A stretch of 64,000 bases of DNA. Origin: Glaciecola flavus. GTDB taxonomy: Bacteria > Pseudomonadota > Gammaproteobacteria > Enterobacterales > Alteromonadaceae. The translations under genes and the position numbers were made by a program. Positions 52,166-61,471 of this stretch are shown here, one piece after another. The notes below the pieces were generated by a model. That model was not told the origin of the DNA. It did no database searches and saw only the letters and a list, made by a program, of their open reading frames with translations. Where the stretch lies: assembly GCF_042646125.1 (NCBI RefSeq), contig NZ_JBHRSW010000043.1, positions 67,182 to 131,181 on the forward strand, given 5' to 3'. How positions within the stretch are numbered: the stretch's first letter is position 1; each line of letters begins with the position of its first letter.

Positions 52166-53955
52166 TAGTCTAAGTCCTCAAGCCGCCAATCACTGCTCGA
52201 TTCAGCTTTGTCATTGCTAGCAGCTAGATGATTGTCTTCTGTTGGTGCGTGCGCTTTCCCATCAGATACCATTTCTACCAATTTAAGCACTTCATCCAGC
52301 GTCGTCAAACCTGCTTTGGCGTAGGCAAAAGCGGCATGAGCCAATGGTTTAAAGCCTTTTGCACTCTTAGCGATGGCCGTAAACCTCGCCGTATCATCAC
52401 CTTTCAATGCGTCCATTAATGGCTCAGTAAATTCTAAGAGTTCGAACACCCCTATACGTCCGCGATAACCGGTAAAGTTACAGCGCTGACACCCCCTGCC
52501 TTTTTTAAATGAATAGTGACTCAGCTCAGGTTCAATCTGATGTAACCAAATCTTGTGCTCATTACTTGCTTGCGTATCTTGAATACATGCATCGCAGATT
52601 TTTCGAACCAATCGTTGCGCCACCACGCCTTTTAACGAACTTGCCACCAAATAACTGGGAGCGCCCATGTCAATTAAGCGAATAGCACTGCTTATGGCGT
52701 CATTGGTATGCAGCGTTGATAAAACTAGATGCCCAGTTAACGCGCCTCTTAAGCCTATTTGAACCGTTTCTTGGTCACGCATCTCACCCACCATCAGTAT
52801 GTCTGGGTCTTGACGTAAACTAGTCCGTAAGACACTGGCAAACGTCAGGTCAATTTTAGGGTTTACTTGCACTTGATTGATACGTGTTAGCCGATATTCC
52901 ACGGGATCTTCAACCGTGATGATCTTATTTTCGGGCTTGTTCAACTCGGTTAGCGAACCATAGAGCGTTGTTGTTTTGCCCGAACCTGTCGGTCCAGTCA
53001 CCAAAATCATGCCATGTGGGCGATGCAGAAGCGCCCTAAAACGCGTGATCATCTCTGCCGGCATGCCGGTTTGCTCAAGGGAAAGTACACCTTGCGATTG
53101 ATCGAGCAATCGCATCACTACTGACTCTCCACCATGCACGGGCATCGTCGACACACGCACATCGATTGGGTGGTGCTTTACGACAATACGTGTGCGTCCA
53201 TCTTGGGGTAAGCGTCGCTCAGAAATATCCATATTACACATGAGTTTTAATCGGAGTATCAAAGCCGAAGCTATATTTCCTTCAGGAATGATATTCTCTT
53301 GTAAAACGCCATCCACTCGCTGCCTTATCCGCAATTGATTTTCATCAGGTTCAATGTGAATGTCAGAGGCTTTGGCTAACACAGCATCTTCAAAAATAGA
53401 CTGCAGCAACTTGGCGACAACATTATCTTGTTCGTCACCAATACCAGCATCTAGCTGAAATTCGACATCATCTTCATATTCGTCGGCTAACTCTTGAGCA
53501 AATGAGGCGATTTCTTCAGTTTTACGATAATAATTTTCATATGCGGCAAATAGCTGGGTTTCACTGACCACTACAACTTCTATTGGTTTGGGTAGCTTTG
53601 CGGATAGCTCGTCTAGCGCATTGATGTCAGCAGGATCACTCATCCCCACCAATAATGTATTACCTTTGTCTTCGATGACAATCGCTCGGTATCGACGCGC
53701 CTGAATTTCAGGTAACAAACGCACAGCATTATTGTCCACCCGCTGATTGTCTAAATCAATTAACGGGACATTTAAGTGCTGTGACAATAAGCTTAAGAGC
53801 TGCGTTTCAGTCACAAGCTGCATAGAAATCAACGTAGCGCCTAATTTTCTTCCTGACTGACGCTGCTCAGATAAAGCCTGTTGTAACTGTTCTTCATTTA
53901 TTAAGCCATTTTGAATAAGCAAGTCGCCTAGTCTAAGTTTAACACGTTGGTTCAT
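52165..53955 (-). CDS. mshE: MSHA assembly ATPase MshE
   Basis: The 596-residue GspE/PilB-family ATPase has Walker A GPTGSGKTTT, Walker B DPDILMVGEMRD and the tetracysteine zinc site (CDAC and CQRC). The N-terminus holds an MshEN-type motif pair: RLGDLLIQNGLINEEQLQQALSEQ and KLGATLISMQLVTETQLLSLLSQ. This region in the family is known to bind c-di-GMP and drive pilus extension. The C-terminal tail is acidic. It overlaps mshN and mshG by one base each. Confidence 0.96.
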   Translation of the reverse strand: MNQRVKLRLGDLLIQNGLINEEQLQQALSEQRQSGRKLGATLISMQLVTETQLLSLLSQHLNVPLIDLDNQRVDNNAVRLLPEIQARRYRAIVIEDKGNTLLVGMSDPADINALDELSAKLPKPIEVVVVSETQLFAAYENYYRKTEEIASFAQELADEYEDDVEFQLDAGIGDEQDNVVAKLLQSIFEDAVLAKASDIHIEPDENQLRIRQRVDGVLQENIIPEGNIASALILRLKLMCNMDISERRLPQDGRTRIVVKHHPIDVRVSTMPVHGGESVVMRLLDQSQGVLSLEQTGMPAEMITRFRALLHRPHGMILVTGPTGSGKTTTLYGSLTELNKPENKIITVEDPVEYRLTRINQVQVNPKIDLTFASVLRTSLRQDPDILMVGEMRDQETVQIGLRGALTGHLVLSTLHTNDAISSAIRLIDMGAPSYLVASSLKGVVAQRLVRKICDACIQDTQASNEHKIWLHQIEPELSHYSFKKGRGCQRCNFTGYRGRIGVFELLEFTEPLMDALKGDDTARFTAIAKSAKGFKPLAHAAFAYAKAGLTTLDEVLKLVEMVSDGKAHAPTEDNHLAASNDKAESSSDWRLEDLD

Positions 53956-55094
53956 TAGGACTCTCTTGTTAAGGCTTGCAAACGTTGTTCAACGAAATCG
54001 TGTACCTGATCCGGCAATTGATTCATTTGTCGTACTTGGCGATACGAGCTGAGCGCTTGTTCAGGTAACGCTAACTTGTCTTGGCTAACCGCTAAACCTA
54101 ACCACCACTTAGCATTTTGCGGCTCACGCAAGACCAAAGTCTGGTAGTCTTCAAAGGCAAGGGAATACTCGCCATGTCTTTCTGCCAACGCAGCTCTAAA
54201 ACCGACAAATTCAGACACCGCCATACTTGTTTTTGGTTGGCCTTTTAGTATCTCCATTGTCAATTTTTGATCGCCTTGTTTATATGCAATCCTAGCTAGC
54301 ATCAGGCGCATACTACTGTCCTCAGGAACGTCTTCTAAACCTTCAAACAATAGCTGAAAAGCTTCATCTTCTCGTTGTTGCATATACAGCAGACTGGCGA
54401 GTTGCTTCCTGACTTTTACTAATGAGCTATCGATACTCAGCACTTTGTACAAGGTTGTCACTGCTTTCTTGGTATCTCCCCTAGCCACAGCAAAGCGTGC
54501 CGTTGAACGCAATTCTGCTACTTGGTGATTTACGCCATTGCTGCTTACTTTTTCAAAATAGCTGTCTTTTTTTGGAGGCGCCGGTTGTGTATTGGCTGCA
54601 TCAAGCCCTTCATCTTGGGTTTTCTCCGCTAAATCGACATGGTGATGAGTCACTTCCTTGGTACTGCTTGAGACAAACTCGTTTTGCTCACCTTGTCGCA
54701 CTGCATGCACCTCATCAGTGCTAGCTTGATGGGTAGTACTTTTCTCTTTGCTCTCTGCTAACTTTGCTGGGCTGTTCTTTTCTGTCGTGTCTCTCTCAAA
54801 AGACGACTCACCAACAATTGGAGGGCTTGCGGACGCAAATAAATCTTCGGGCTGAGAAACCGGTTTAGTTTTAATTATTGTTTTGGGCACTTGAAGTGAT
54901 TGCTCTTGCTCGCCTTGCCACATCAAAGTTAGGGTACTTGCTAGCACTGCAATCGTCACCATCGACACGATTACCAACACCAAAAGCCTCGTGCCTTGCA
55001 ATTTTGGTGGAATATAAGCTGTTGATGCCGCTTCAGAGCGCTCGCGCCCCTCTAGATCGCGCAGCATTTTGTTTACTACGCTCATTGACGCCAC
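53955..55094 (-). CDS. mshN: MSHA biogenesis TPR protein MshN
   Basis: 379 residues with one membrane helix near residues 34-55, a long charged periplasmic linker and a C-terminal TPR region (about 195-370). It matches MshN by layout and position between mshM and mshE. TPR proteins of this type help assemble the secretin. It overlaps mshM by 13 bp. Confidence 0.88.
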   Translation of the reverse strand: MASMSVVNKMLRDLEGRERSEAASTAYIPPKLQGTRLLVLVIVSMVTIAVLASTLTLMWQGEQEQSLQVPKTIIKTKPVSQPEDLFASASPPIVGESSFERDTTEKNSPAKLAESKEKSTTHQASTDEVHAVRQGEQNEFVSSSTKEVTHHHVDLAEKTQDEGLDAANTQPAPPKKDSYFEKVSSNGVNHQVAELRSTARFAVARGDTKKAVTTLYKVLSIDSSLVKVRKQLASLLYMQQREDEAFQLLFEGLEDVPEDSSMRLMLARIAYKQGDQKLTMEILKGQPKTSMAVSEFVGFRAALAERHGEYSLAFEDYQTLVLREPQNAKWWLGLAVSQDKLALPEQALSSYRQVRQMNQLPDQVHDFVEQRLQALTRES

Positions 55095-56032
55095 TCCGCG
55101 ACTAGGCTTACGGCAGCAAGGTACGAGTCAAAAGGTTGGTATACCAATAGCAAGAGTGCGAACAAAAATGCAAAAGCTGCGCTGGGAAATACCCAAGAAA
55201 ACCAGTTGTTAATTGATGAAGATTTTACAGCTTCCGTGTCTTTCGCAGCCAGTTTGATGTGTTCTTGGGAGATCGCCCTTTTTCCTTCTCCATAGGCTAG
55301 CATCAGTGCTTTGTGGCACACAACATTGACTAGTCGCGGCGTACCTGAAGTCAACTTGAACAATCGCTGGCATACTTCTTTACTAAAAAGCTGTTCACTT
55401 GTGTTACCAGCAACGCGCATGCGATGTCGCACATATTGATAAACTTGATCAGCGTCCATTTGCGATAAATGGTAAGAAAAGGTGATACGTTGCCGCAATT
55501 GACGAAGCACCGGTTTTGCTATTTTTTCGTTTAACTCTGGCTGCCCAAAAAGCACCACTTGCAACAATTTACTAGATTCTGTTTCCAGATTAGTCATCAG
55601 TCTCAATGCTTCAATACTTTGCTCAGGCAAGGCTTGCGCTTCGTCAATAATCAGGACTGCGGACTGTTTGTTTTTTCTTATTTCAACCAGCTTTTGTTGA
55701 ATTTTTTGCGTAAACTCCTGTTGATCACTATCCGCCGACAGGTCGACCTCAAGCTCTGTTGCCACTGACTTGCGTAATTCAGAGGGTGACAAAAAAGGAT
55801 TCGGTATGTAAGCAGTCACATACCCGTCGCCCAACTCATTCATTAGCTTGCGACAAATAAGGGTTTTCCCCGTCCCTACTTCACCCGTGACTTTAATGAA
55901 ACCTTCACCCGAAAACAAAGCTGTTTTTAATACGTCAATAGCTTCATTGTGACTTGGAAGACCGAAGAAAAATGAGGTATTAGGCGTAAGTGTAAAAGGA
56001 AGCTGATTAATACCAAAATGATACAAATACAT
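55082..56032 (-). CDS. mshM: MSHA AAA ATPase MshM (ExeA/GspA-like)
   Basis: 316 residues with an AAA domain: Walker A GEVGTGKT and Walker B VLIIDEAQAL. A C-terminal membrane helix (about 279-300) follows. The MYLYHFGINQLPFTLTPNTSFFFG start is typical of ExeA-like proteins, which help insert the secretin into peptidoglycan. It lies 3 bp after mshL and overlaps mshN. Confidence 0.92.
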   Translation of the reverse strand: MYLYHFGINQLPFTLTPNTSFFFGLPSHNEAIDVLKTALFSGEGFIKVTGEVGTGKTLICRKLMNELGDGYVTAYIPNPFLSPSELRKSVATELEVDLSADSDQQEFTQKIQQKLVEIRKNKQSAVLIIDEAQALPEQSIEALRLMTNLETESSKLLQVVLFGQPELNEKIAKPVLRQLRQRITFSYHLSQMDADQVYQYVRHRMRVAGNTSEQLFSKEVCQRLFKLTSGTPRLVNVVCHKALMLAYGEGKRAISQEHIKLAAKDTEAVKSSSINNWFSWVFPSAAFAFLFALLLLVYQPFDSYLAAVSLVAEWRQ

Positions 56033-56035
56033 ACA

Positions 56036-57703
56036 TTACTCCACATAAAGCCAATTTTTCATCTGTGTTCGACTGCGTTCTAATTCGCGTTTCCACGTAC
56101 CATTTTCAACGACTGTGGGTTTCAGCAAAATCACCAGTTCTTTTTTGACTTCCTTTTCACGCTTGTTTTTAAACAAGTTACCTAAAACGGGGATATCACC
56201 CAGCAGCGGCGTCTTGGTTTCTTCTTGACTAGTAATAGACTGCATCAATCCGCCTATTACCACTATTTCACCAGACTGTGCGCGAATAATGGTATCGGAT
56301 TCACGGATAGTGCTTTGTGCAAGTGGTAAAACAATGCGTTCTTCATTCAAGGTCACCACTTTTTCTTGTTCCTCGGTTTCAATCACCGAAGGATGAATGT
56401 GCAACAAAATACTGCCTGATTTATCTATCTGTGGCGTTACATCCAACGCGATGCCAGAAAAGAATGGCGTAAGCTCAATGTTTGGAATCACTGATGTGGA
56501 CGTCGCTGTAATGGTATTTTGGCTCGATACTTCTGTCACAAAGTATTCGTCGTCCCCCACTTTAATCACGGCTTTTTGATTGTTAATGGCGGTGACACGC
56601 GGGCTAGACAACACCTGCACATTGCCTTGGGTTTGTAACAAGTCTAGTACGCCAACAAAATCTTGGTTTATAAAGCTAAGACTCGTAACGCCCCCCAAAG
56701 AAGCACTAATACCGTTTGTTAAAGCAGTAGCGGCAGACGAAAATTGCAAATCCGTACTACCAATATTACCAGCAACCTGCTGCCAATTTATGCCTTGTTG
56801 GTATTCATCGTTCAACACCACTTCTAGTATCCGCGCTTCAATAATCACCTGACGTGTTAGGTTTTGTTCAGAAACCGATAAGAAACGTTCGATTGTATTG
56901 ATTTCATCTGGCAAGGCTCTCACCGTCACCAAGCCGGCTTGTGGCGAGACTAATACTGACTTACCTTCGCCATCACCTAACATTGTGCTAAGTGAACTTT
57001 GCAAGTTTTCCCAAAAATTCAGTTCACTACTCGTACTGATTGTCGTACCGTTAGTGACACCACTTGTACCACTAAAATTGCCACTGCCACCTAAACTCTC
57101 TCGACTGGTGTTGCCATTTTGCTGAAAACGATTATTCTGTTGCGCGCCATTGCCGTTCCCAGATTGAGTAACACCACCTGAAATAATACTGGTTTGTGTT
57201 TGGCCATTTCTTTGCATCATCAAATAATTAACTGCAAACGTTTCGGTACGTAGGCCTGCTGGAAATACTCGATATACGCTGCCAACTTTTTCAATATGGT
57301 AACCGTAAAGATCCGTTAGTATAGAAAACACATCGGTCAAACTAACTTGTTTAAGCGATAGCGTGATCAAACCTTGCACTTCTGGATGTAGCGCTACTGA
57401 AAATGGCGTATCAGCCACCAAACCAGAAAAGAAACTCACAGCCTCTACTGCATTCGCATTTATGTCGTACTTTTCTTCTTCAATGAGCGTATTGCTGACA
57501 TGCAGCCCTGTTGGTAAGAGTGTATTGGCAACGGCGTCTGGAATAGTCTGCAAGGGCTGACTTGCAGAATGCTGAGCTTCAATTTGACGCAAATCTTGTT
57601 CTAAAGCGTCGATAACATGGCTCTCATCTGTTGAAACACAGGCACTAAGACAGAGAGTGGTCGCCACTGTTGATGCTGAAAATATACGAAAGCGGCCACT
57701 CAT
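56036..57703 (-). CDS. mshL: MSHA secretin MshL
   Basis: 555 residues with a lipoprotein signal (LCLSAC) and short N-domains (TLSLKQVSLTDVFSILTDLYGYH). A Gly/Asn/Ser-rich stretch (about 175-225) follows, then the secretin domain with the VxxGGLMQ and PVLGNLFKNK motifs. It forms the outer-membrane pore of the pilus. Length is normal for MshL. It overlaps mshK by 4 bp. Confidence 0.95.
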   Translation of the reverse strand: MSGRFRIFSASTVATTLCLSACVSTDESHVIDALEQDLRQIEAQHSASQPLQTIPDAVANTLLPTGLHVSNTLIEEEKYDINANAVEAVSFFSGLVADTPFSVALHPEVQGLITLSLKQVSLTDVFSILTDLYGYHIEKVGSVYRVFPAGLRTETFAVNYLMMQRNGQTQTSIISGGVTQSGNGNGAQQNNRFQQNGNTSRESLGGSGNFSGTSGVTNGTTISTSSELNFWENLQSSLSTMLGDGEGKSVLVSPQAGLVTVRALPDEINTIERFLSVSEQNLTRQVIIEARILEVVLNDEYQQGINWQQVAGNIGSTDLQFSSAATALTNGISASLGGVTSLSFINQDFVGVLDLLQTQGNVQVLSSPRVTAINNQKAVIKVGDDEYFVTEVSSQNTITATSTSVIPNIELTPFFSGIALDVTPQIDKSGSILLHIHPSVIETEEQEKVVTLNEERIVLPLAQSTIRESDTIIRAQSGEIVVIGGLMQSITSQEETKTPLLGDIPVLGNLFKNKREKEVKKELVILLKPTVVENGTWKRELERSRTQMKNWLYVE

Positions 57704-58056
57704 TTTATTGCTCGCTTAACGATATTCTTCGTATCGTGTAAGTTAAGGGTTGTCGGTACGTCATTTGCTGTTATGTCTTGTAGTTCAATGCTGTTTTCTT
57801 TGATACTGAGTATTTCACGCCCTCCAATAATATCGCCTTGGCTCATAATGCGGTCATTTACAATTGCATAGTTGTGTTGGCCTTTTGTAAACACCGCACT
57901 GAGTACCAGTTCTTTTGAATGCGTGTTCGCTTGTGCTGTCTGCGGTAGCAAGGGCAAAGGAGGCTTAGTGGGATCCTTTTCTACCTTTGCGGATATATGC
58001 AAAGAAAACAGGCAACACATACCGAGTAACACTATTCTTTTAGTTTTAATTAACAC
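57700..58056 (-). CDS. mshK: MSHA biogenesis protein MshK
   Basis: 118 residues with a signal peptide and the DPTKPP segment typical of PilP-like and GspC-like periplasmic proteins, followed by an HR-like domain (LSAVFTKGQHNYAIVNDRIM). It should contact the secretin. It overlaps mshJ by 11 bp and mshL by 4 bp. Confidence 0.88.
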   Translation of the reverse strand: MLIKTKRIVLLGMCCLFSLHISAKVEKDPTKPPLPLLPQTAQANTHSKELVLSAVFTKGQHNYAIVNDRIMSQGDIIGGREILSIKENSIELQDITANDVPTTLNLHDTKNIVKRAIK

Positions 58057-58711
58057 CGATGAAAGCCTCCTGCGTACTTAAGGTATATAACTCTAGTTCT
58101 GTATTCGCATTGGGATACTCACCTACTTGATATTCCAGCTTTTTCCAATAAAGTTTCCATCCTAGGTTTTCGGCATTTTCGAGAAAATCTCGAGTCGCAA
58201 AATAGCTTCCCTCAAAAGACAGCTGAATACCGTGCTCAAATAGCGCTTGTTGCGCGTTCAACTCAGAAAACAGAGGCCTAGGGGGAATGGATTTCATTGT
58301 GTTTAACTGCAGTGATGATGCCTCAGAAAACAGTTGTCGCAACAGTAGCGGCATGGCTTTAGGTGATACGAGTAAATCTAGCTCTCTTGAAAACTTTTCA
58401 TTCAGCTCATCTAAGCGACTATTTAAACGAACAATTTTTGCTTTTATCTGTTCATCTGGATCTGTAGCCAGTTGGTCAACAAGTGCCTGTCGAGTTTCCG
58501 CTATTCTCGTCAGTTGATCTCGCTTGTACCCTGTTTGTTGCTCTATTTTTTGGTTGTGCTTAATTATCGGCTCAAGTAACCAAATACTGCCTAAAAAAAT
58601 TATCATTATCGGCGTTGCAAAAAATATTAAGCGCTGCTCTCGCAGCCCAAGATTTTCATACTGAGCAACTGCACGTGCAAACAAACTCTGCTTAGTATCA
58701 TTTACTGCCAC
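58046..58711 (-). CDS. mshJ: MSHA biogenesis protein MshJ (PilO-like)
   Basis: 221 residues with one N-terminal membrane helix (LIFFATPIMIIFLGSIWLL), a coiled coil and a PilO-like ferredoxin fold. It is the alignment-subcomplex partner of the PilN-like protein before it. It overlaps both neighbours. Confidence 0.88.
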   Translation of the reverse strand: MAVNDTKQSLFARAVAQYENLGLREQRLIFFATPIMIIFLGSIWLLEPIIKHNQKIEQQTGYKRDQLTRIAETRQALVDQLATDPDEQIKAKIVRLNSRLDELNEKFSRELDLLVSPKAMPLLLRQLFSEASSLQLNTMKSIPPRPLFSELNAQQALFEHGIQLSFEGSYFATRDFLENAENLGWKLYWKKLEYQVGEYPNANTELELYTLSTQEAFIGVN

Positions 58712-59324
58712 TTTCTACTCCTAAGTCTTGAGTATCTTCACGATCAGATAAGCGTTTTGACAAGTTAAAAGTAAGTGTGTCTTCGCTTCTTTTTACACTT
58801 GCTTTATCAAACTCTTGCTGTTTAAAAGTTTCAGTGTTTGCCAGTTTGACCAACCATTTTGGCAGTGCAGTAGGGTCGGCTAATTGCCCCCTTACCACTA
58901 AGTCACTGCCATGAACTGAAAAATAGGTTAACCATAAGTCATCACTTGCTGTTTGCGAAAAAGCATTGAAAACCGAAGAAAAACGACTTGTGCGCTGCGT
59001 AGACAATGCTTGTAAGTTGTTTAGCAACTCACTTTGCACATTGACCTTAGTGCTTACCGCCGCAAGTTTTCTATCAAGTATTGGATCAATCGTATGTGCC
59101 TCAAGTGCTTGCGTTAGCTGAATGATTTCTGCCTCAGCGCTTTTAATTTTTTCTTCAATACTGCTCAGTTCATCTTGGTATCCAGATTGAACAGACAAAA
59201 CGCCAAAATAGAGTGAGGCTATCACTACACATGACAACAGAGAGAAGACGCCAATATTGCCAACTGAATACAACTTGAATATTGGTTTAAATTCATCGTG
59301 ATAAAGGTTAATGTGCTGCTTCAT
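58698..59324 (-). CDS. MSHA biogenesis PilN-like protein (MshI2)
   Basis: 208 residues of PilN type: a short cytoplasmic start (MKQHINLYHDEFKPIF), one membrane helix and a coiled coil leading to a small periplasmic domain. In some MSHA clusters this is named MshI2. It overlaps mshI by 17 bp and mshJ by 14 bp. Confidence 0.85.
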   Translation of the reverse strand: MKQHINLYHDEFKPIFKLYSVGNIGVFSLLSCVVIASLYFGVLSVQSGYQDELSSIEEKIKSAEAEIIQLTQALEAHTIDPILDRKLAAVSTKVNVQSELLNNLQALSTQRTSRFSSVFNAFSQTASDDLWLTYFSVHGSDLVVRGQLADPTALPKWLVKLANTETFKQQEFDKASVKRSEDTLTFNLSKRLSDREDTQDLGVESGSK

Positions 59325-60300
59325 GCTCTATCTCGTCTTTATTATCTGCTGCGTGCTTAATGCTTGTATTTTGTTGCGCAGCGAGGACAAAGTGGGAATA
59401 TGCGGCGCCTAAACAACTAAAGCTAGCCATCTTAAAGTTAAGGCCATCTGCACAAATCAAATCTGGTATAAATAGTTCGCACGGCACCCCCATGGCTGAT
59501 GAGATTTTTGCCGACAAATATTCAGCATGTTGGGAGTCGAGTTTAATCACAATGCCTTGCACGGGCGCTTGGCGAAGTTGACTTTCAAAATAGTCCATCG
59601 AGCGTTGAATTTGCACACAGAGAGAATCAACAATTCCCATGTCCAATTCACTCTCAGAAAAGGTTCCGATATTTTCATAACCTTTTAGTCGGCGGCTAAA
59701 GTAAATTTTGCCATCTTTTACTATATTTAGTACCACCTCTTCACCATGCTCTTGGACGAGGCTAATTATGGCTTCTTTTCGTATCGGCATAAGTGCAGTG
59801 ACGGTGAATTCTTCGACAGAAACAGCACTTAAGTTAAGTTCTGCTTTGTAAATAGCATGACTGAGTTTTTCAACTTCTTGGCGCGCAAGTGCCACTACCA
59901 ATACCTTGCGTTGTCCTCCCACATTTGCCGGTAAGTCTGCGTAGTCATATACCAGATTTGTCGCTTGCCCTGATAACTCATGCAGAGGCCATTTTATTGC
60001 CGTAAATACTTCATCATCGGCAACATCTGGCCTATCAATAGTGTGCATTTTGTACCAGTGTGCAGTAAGTGCAAAGTAGCAGCAAGCGCCTTGTAGCCCT
60101 CTTTGCTTAACCATTTCTTTGAGCGACTTTTGCCAAGAGTGATGGGAGAAACTCAAATCTGTTTCCCATACAATTACGTCATCTTCTTGACGGATAATAC
60201 AGCAGAGAACTTGCTCCGCGGTAAATGCTAAACCAATTGCAGTGTTTTTAGGCACTGACCTAAATTTCCGTCGAAAGTAGTCTTTCCAGCCGATTTGCAT
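59308..60300 (-). CDS. mshI: MSHA biogenesis protein MshI (PilM-like)
   Basis: 330 residues with an actin-like ATPase fold of the PilM type (IGLAFTAEQVLCCIIRQEDD; VLVVALARQEVEKL; GAAYSHFVLAA). No membrane segment is seen. With the PilN and PilO-like proteins it forms the alignment complex. It is the first gene of the MSHA cluster here; mshH is not found upstream. A palindrome and a possible -10 lie about 220 bp before the start. Confidence 0.88.
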   Translation of the reverse strand: MQIGWKDYFRRKFRSVPKNTAIGLAFTAEQVLCCIIRQEDDVIVWETDLSFSHHSWQKSLKEMVKQRGLQGACCYFALTAHWYKMHTIDRPDVADDEVFTAIKWPLHELSGQATNLVYDYADLPANVGGQRKVLVVALARQEVEKLSHAIYKAELNLSAVSVEEFTVTALMPIRKEAIISLVQEHGEEVVLNIVKDGKIYFSRRLKGYENIGTFSESELDMGIVDSLCVQIQRSMDYFESQLRQAPVQGIVIKLDSQHAEYLSAKISSAMGVPCELFIPDLICADGLNFKMASFSCLGAAYSHFVLAAQQNTSIKHAADNKDEIEHEAAH

Positions 60301-60511
60301 TGACAGAAATGCCCCATGTACATCTGCGTCAAAAACTCGTTAATACTTGGCTTGTTGCGCAGAAAAGAATGAATATATTGGGCATTCAGCAAAAATGCTG
60401 CCAGTTGCGCAAAAAAATGCTAGCCCTTATGTTTCGTTTAAATGCTGTTATGCAAAAAATCAGAAATGTATTCAGGCCATACACGAAGGTGCTTAATAGG
60501 AACATGACAAG

Positions 60512-60540
60512 GTTAAATTATACTTAAGTATAAATTTAAC
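60512..60540 (-). promoter_or_regulatory. Palindrome overlapping a possible mshI promoter
   Basis: A perfect 16-bp palindrome ttatacttaagtataa (60518-60533) is flanked by gttaaa and atttaac arms that extend the symmetry with a 1-nt slip. A minus-strand TATAAT (60522-60517) overlaps it, but no good -35 is present. It could be an operator for the MSHA cluster. The rest of 60301-60607 shows no gene. Confidence 0.4.
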
Positions 60541-60607
60541 ATTTAAACTTAAGTGTAGTATTGGTGACAGTGTAGAAAAAAGCTGTTGTAATACCATGGC
60601 GGTTTGC

Positions 60608-60876
60608 CTAGGGTCTGTTGACCTTTGGTGTGCAATTTTGCAGCGGTTTGTGCTTCATTTATACAATGCAGAGCGACTGTCGTGTAGTTGTTCTACATCA
60701 AGGAGCGATAAAGCAGTAGAAATGAAGCACAAGCCCTGCCCAGAAGGGTTCAATTATAGTCTACCTGCTCCTTGTTGCAGCCTTTTGACTTAACCCATTA
60801 GGCCTGCAAGTCTGCGCCGCGATCAGATAGACTATAATTGAACAAAACTTGTACACCAAAGGTCAACAGACCCTAG
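60608..60876. mobile_element. MITE-like element with perfect 20-bp terminal inverted repeats
   Basis: Terminal repeats ggtctgttgacctttggtgt (60612-60631) and its exact complement (60853-60872) are bounded by CTAG on both sides, which fits a 4-bp target duplication of the YTAR type known for part of the IS5 family. Inside are two more perfect inverted repeats: 11 bp (60650-60660 with 60720-60730) and 15 bp (60748-60762 with 60829-60843). There is no transposase, so it is nonautonomous. It lies 20 bp upstream of the DUF4402-like gene. Confidence 0.8.
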
Positions 60877-60896
60877 CAAAGCTAATTGTTTTAAAT

Positions 60897-61415
60897 ATGA
60901 GTTACCTAAAAACATTAACAGCATTTTTTTTCTGTGCAGCAGCCACGCAGTCCATGCAATTAAATGCGTCTACAAAGACCTTTCAAGCATCTGTTACTGC
61001 GCACCCTGAGGCTGAGTTTAGTGAAACGCAAGCGCTAAATTTTGGTACAATCGCTACCTTCGTCGGTGCCAGCTGTGCATTAGCAGCAGATGGCAGTATT
61101 AGTGGAAATTGCGACGCCAGCTTTGCTGATGCTTCGACCGGAAATATATCGGTTGGAGGCCTTTTAAATAATACCCTTCTCAACATCCAAGTCAGCGGCA
61201 GCACAAATAGCTACACAAGCATGACAGCACAAGGGAATGCCATACTTGGAAGCCGATTGGTGCCGCTTGAAGACGGCGTGCCTGTGCAAGTCAATGTTGG
61301 TGAAGACGCCAACAATTTTAATCTCAAGGTTTTCGGCGCGATAGAAGTAAAACAAACCTTAGAAGCAGGACAAAACTACCACAATGACTACACTGTAGAA
61401 GTGTCATTCCAATGA
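60897..61415 (+). CDS. DUF4402-like secreted protein
   Basis: The frame also opens at 60849, but that start lies inside the MITE-like element. The ATG at 60897 gives 172 aa with a signal peptide (FFFCAAATQSMQLNA). The mature part (FSETQALNFGTIATFVGASCALAADG and VPVQVNVGEDANNFNLKVFGAIEV) resembles DUF4402 fimbria-like proteins and carries one Cys pair. The element insertion probably separated it from its native promoter. Its location next to the MSHA cluster suggests a surface role, but this is inference. Confidence 0.7.
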   Translation: MSYLKTLTAFFFCAAATQSMQLNASTKTFQASVTAHPEAEFSETQALNFGTIATFVGASCALAADGSISGNCDASFADASTGNISVGGLLNNTLLNIQVSGSTNSYTSMTAQGNAILGSRLVPLEDGVPVQVNVGEDANNFNLKVFGAIEVKQTLEAGQNYHNDYTVEVSFQ

Positions 61416-61471
61416 GCATTCGCTTCGCAATAAGTGCATAGAGAGAGCGTATACAACAAGCTCACTCAGCT

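Noticed and set aside
60300..60527. Small plus-strand reading frame of 75 codons upstream of mshI
   Set aside because: No ribosome-binding site, no family resemblance, starts inside the mshI start codon on the other strand, and is low in complexity.
60597..60793. 65-codon frame inside the MITE-like element
   Set aside because: It lies across the element's inverted repeats, has no ribosome-binding site and no family match.
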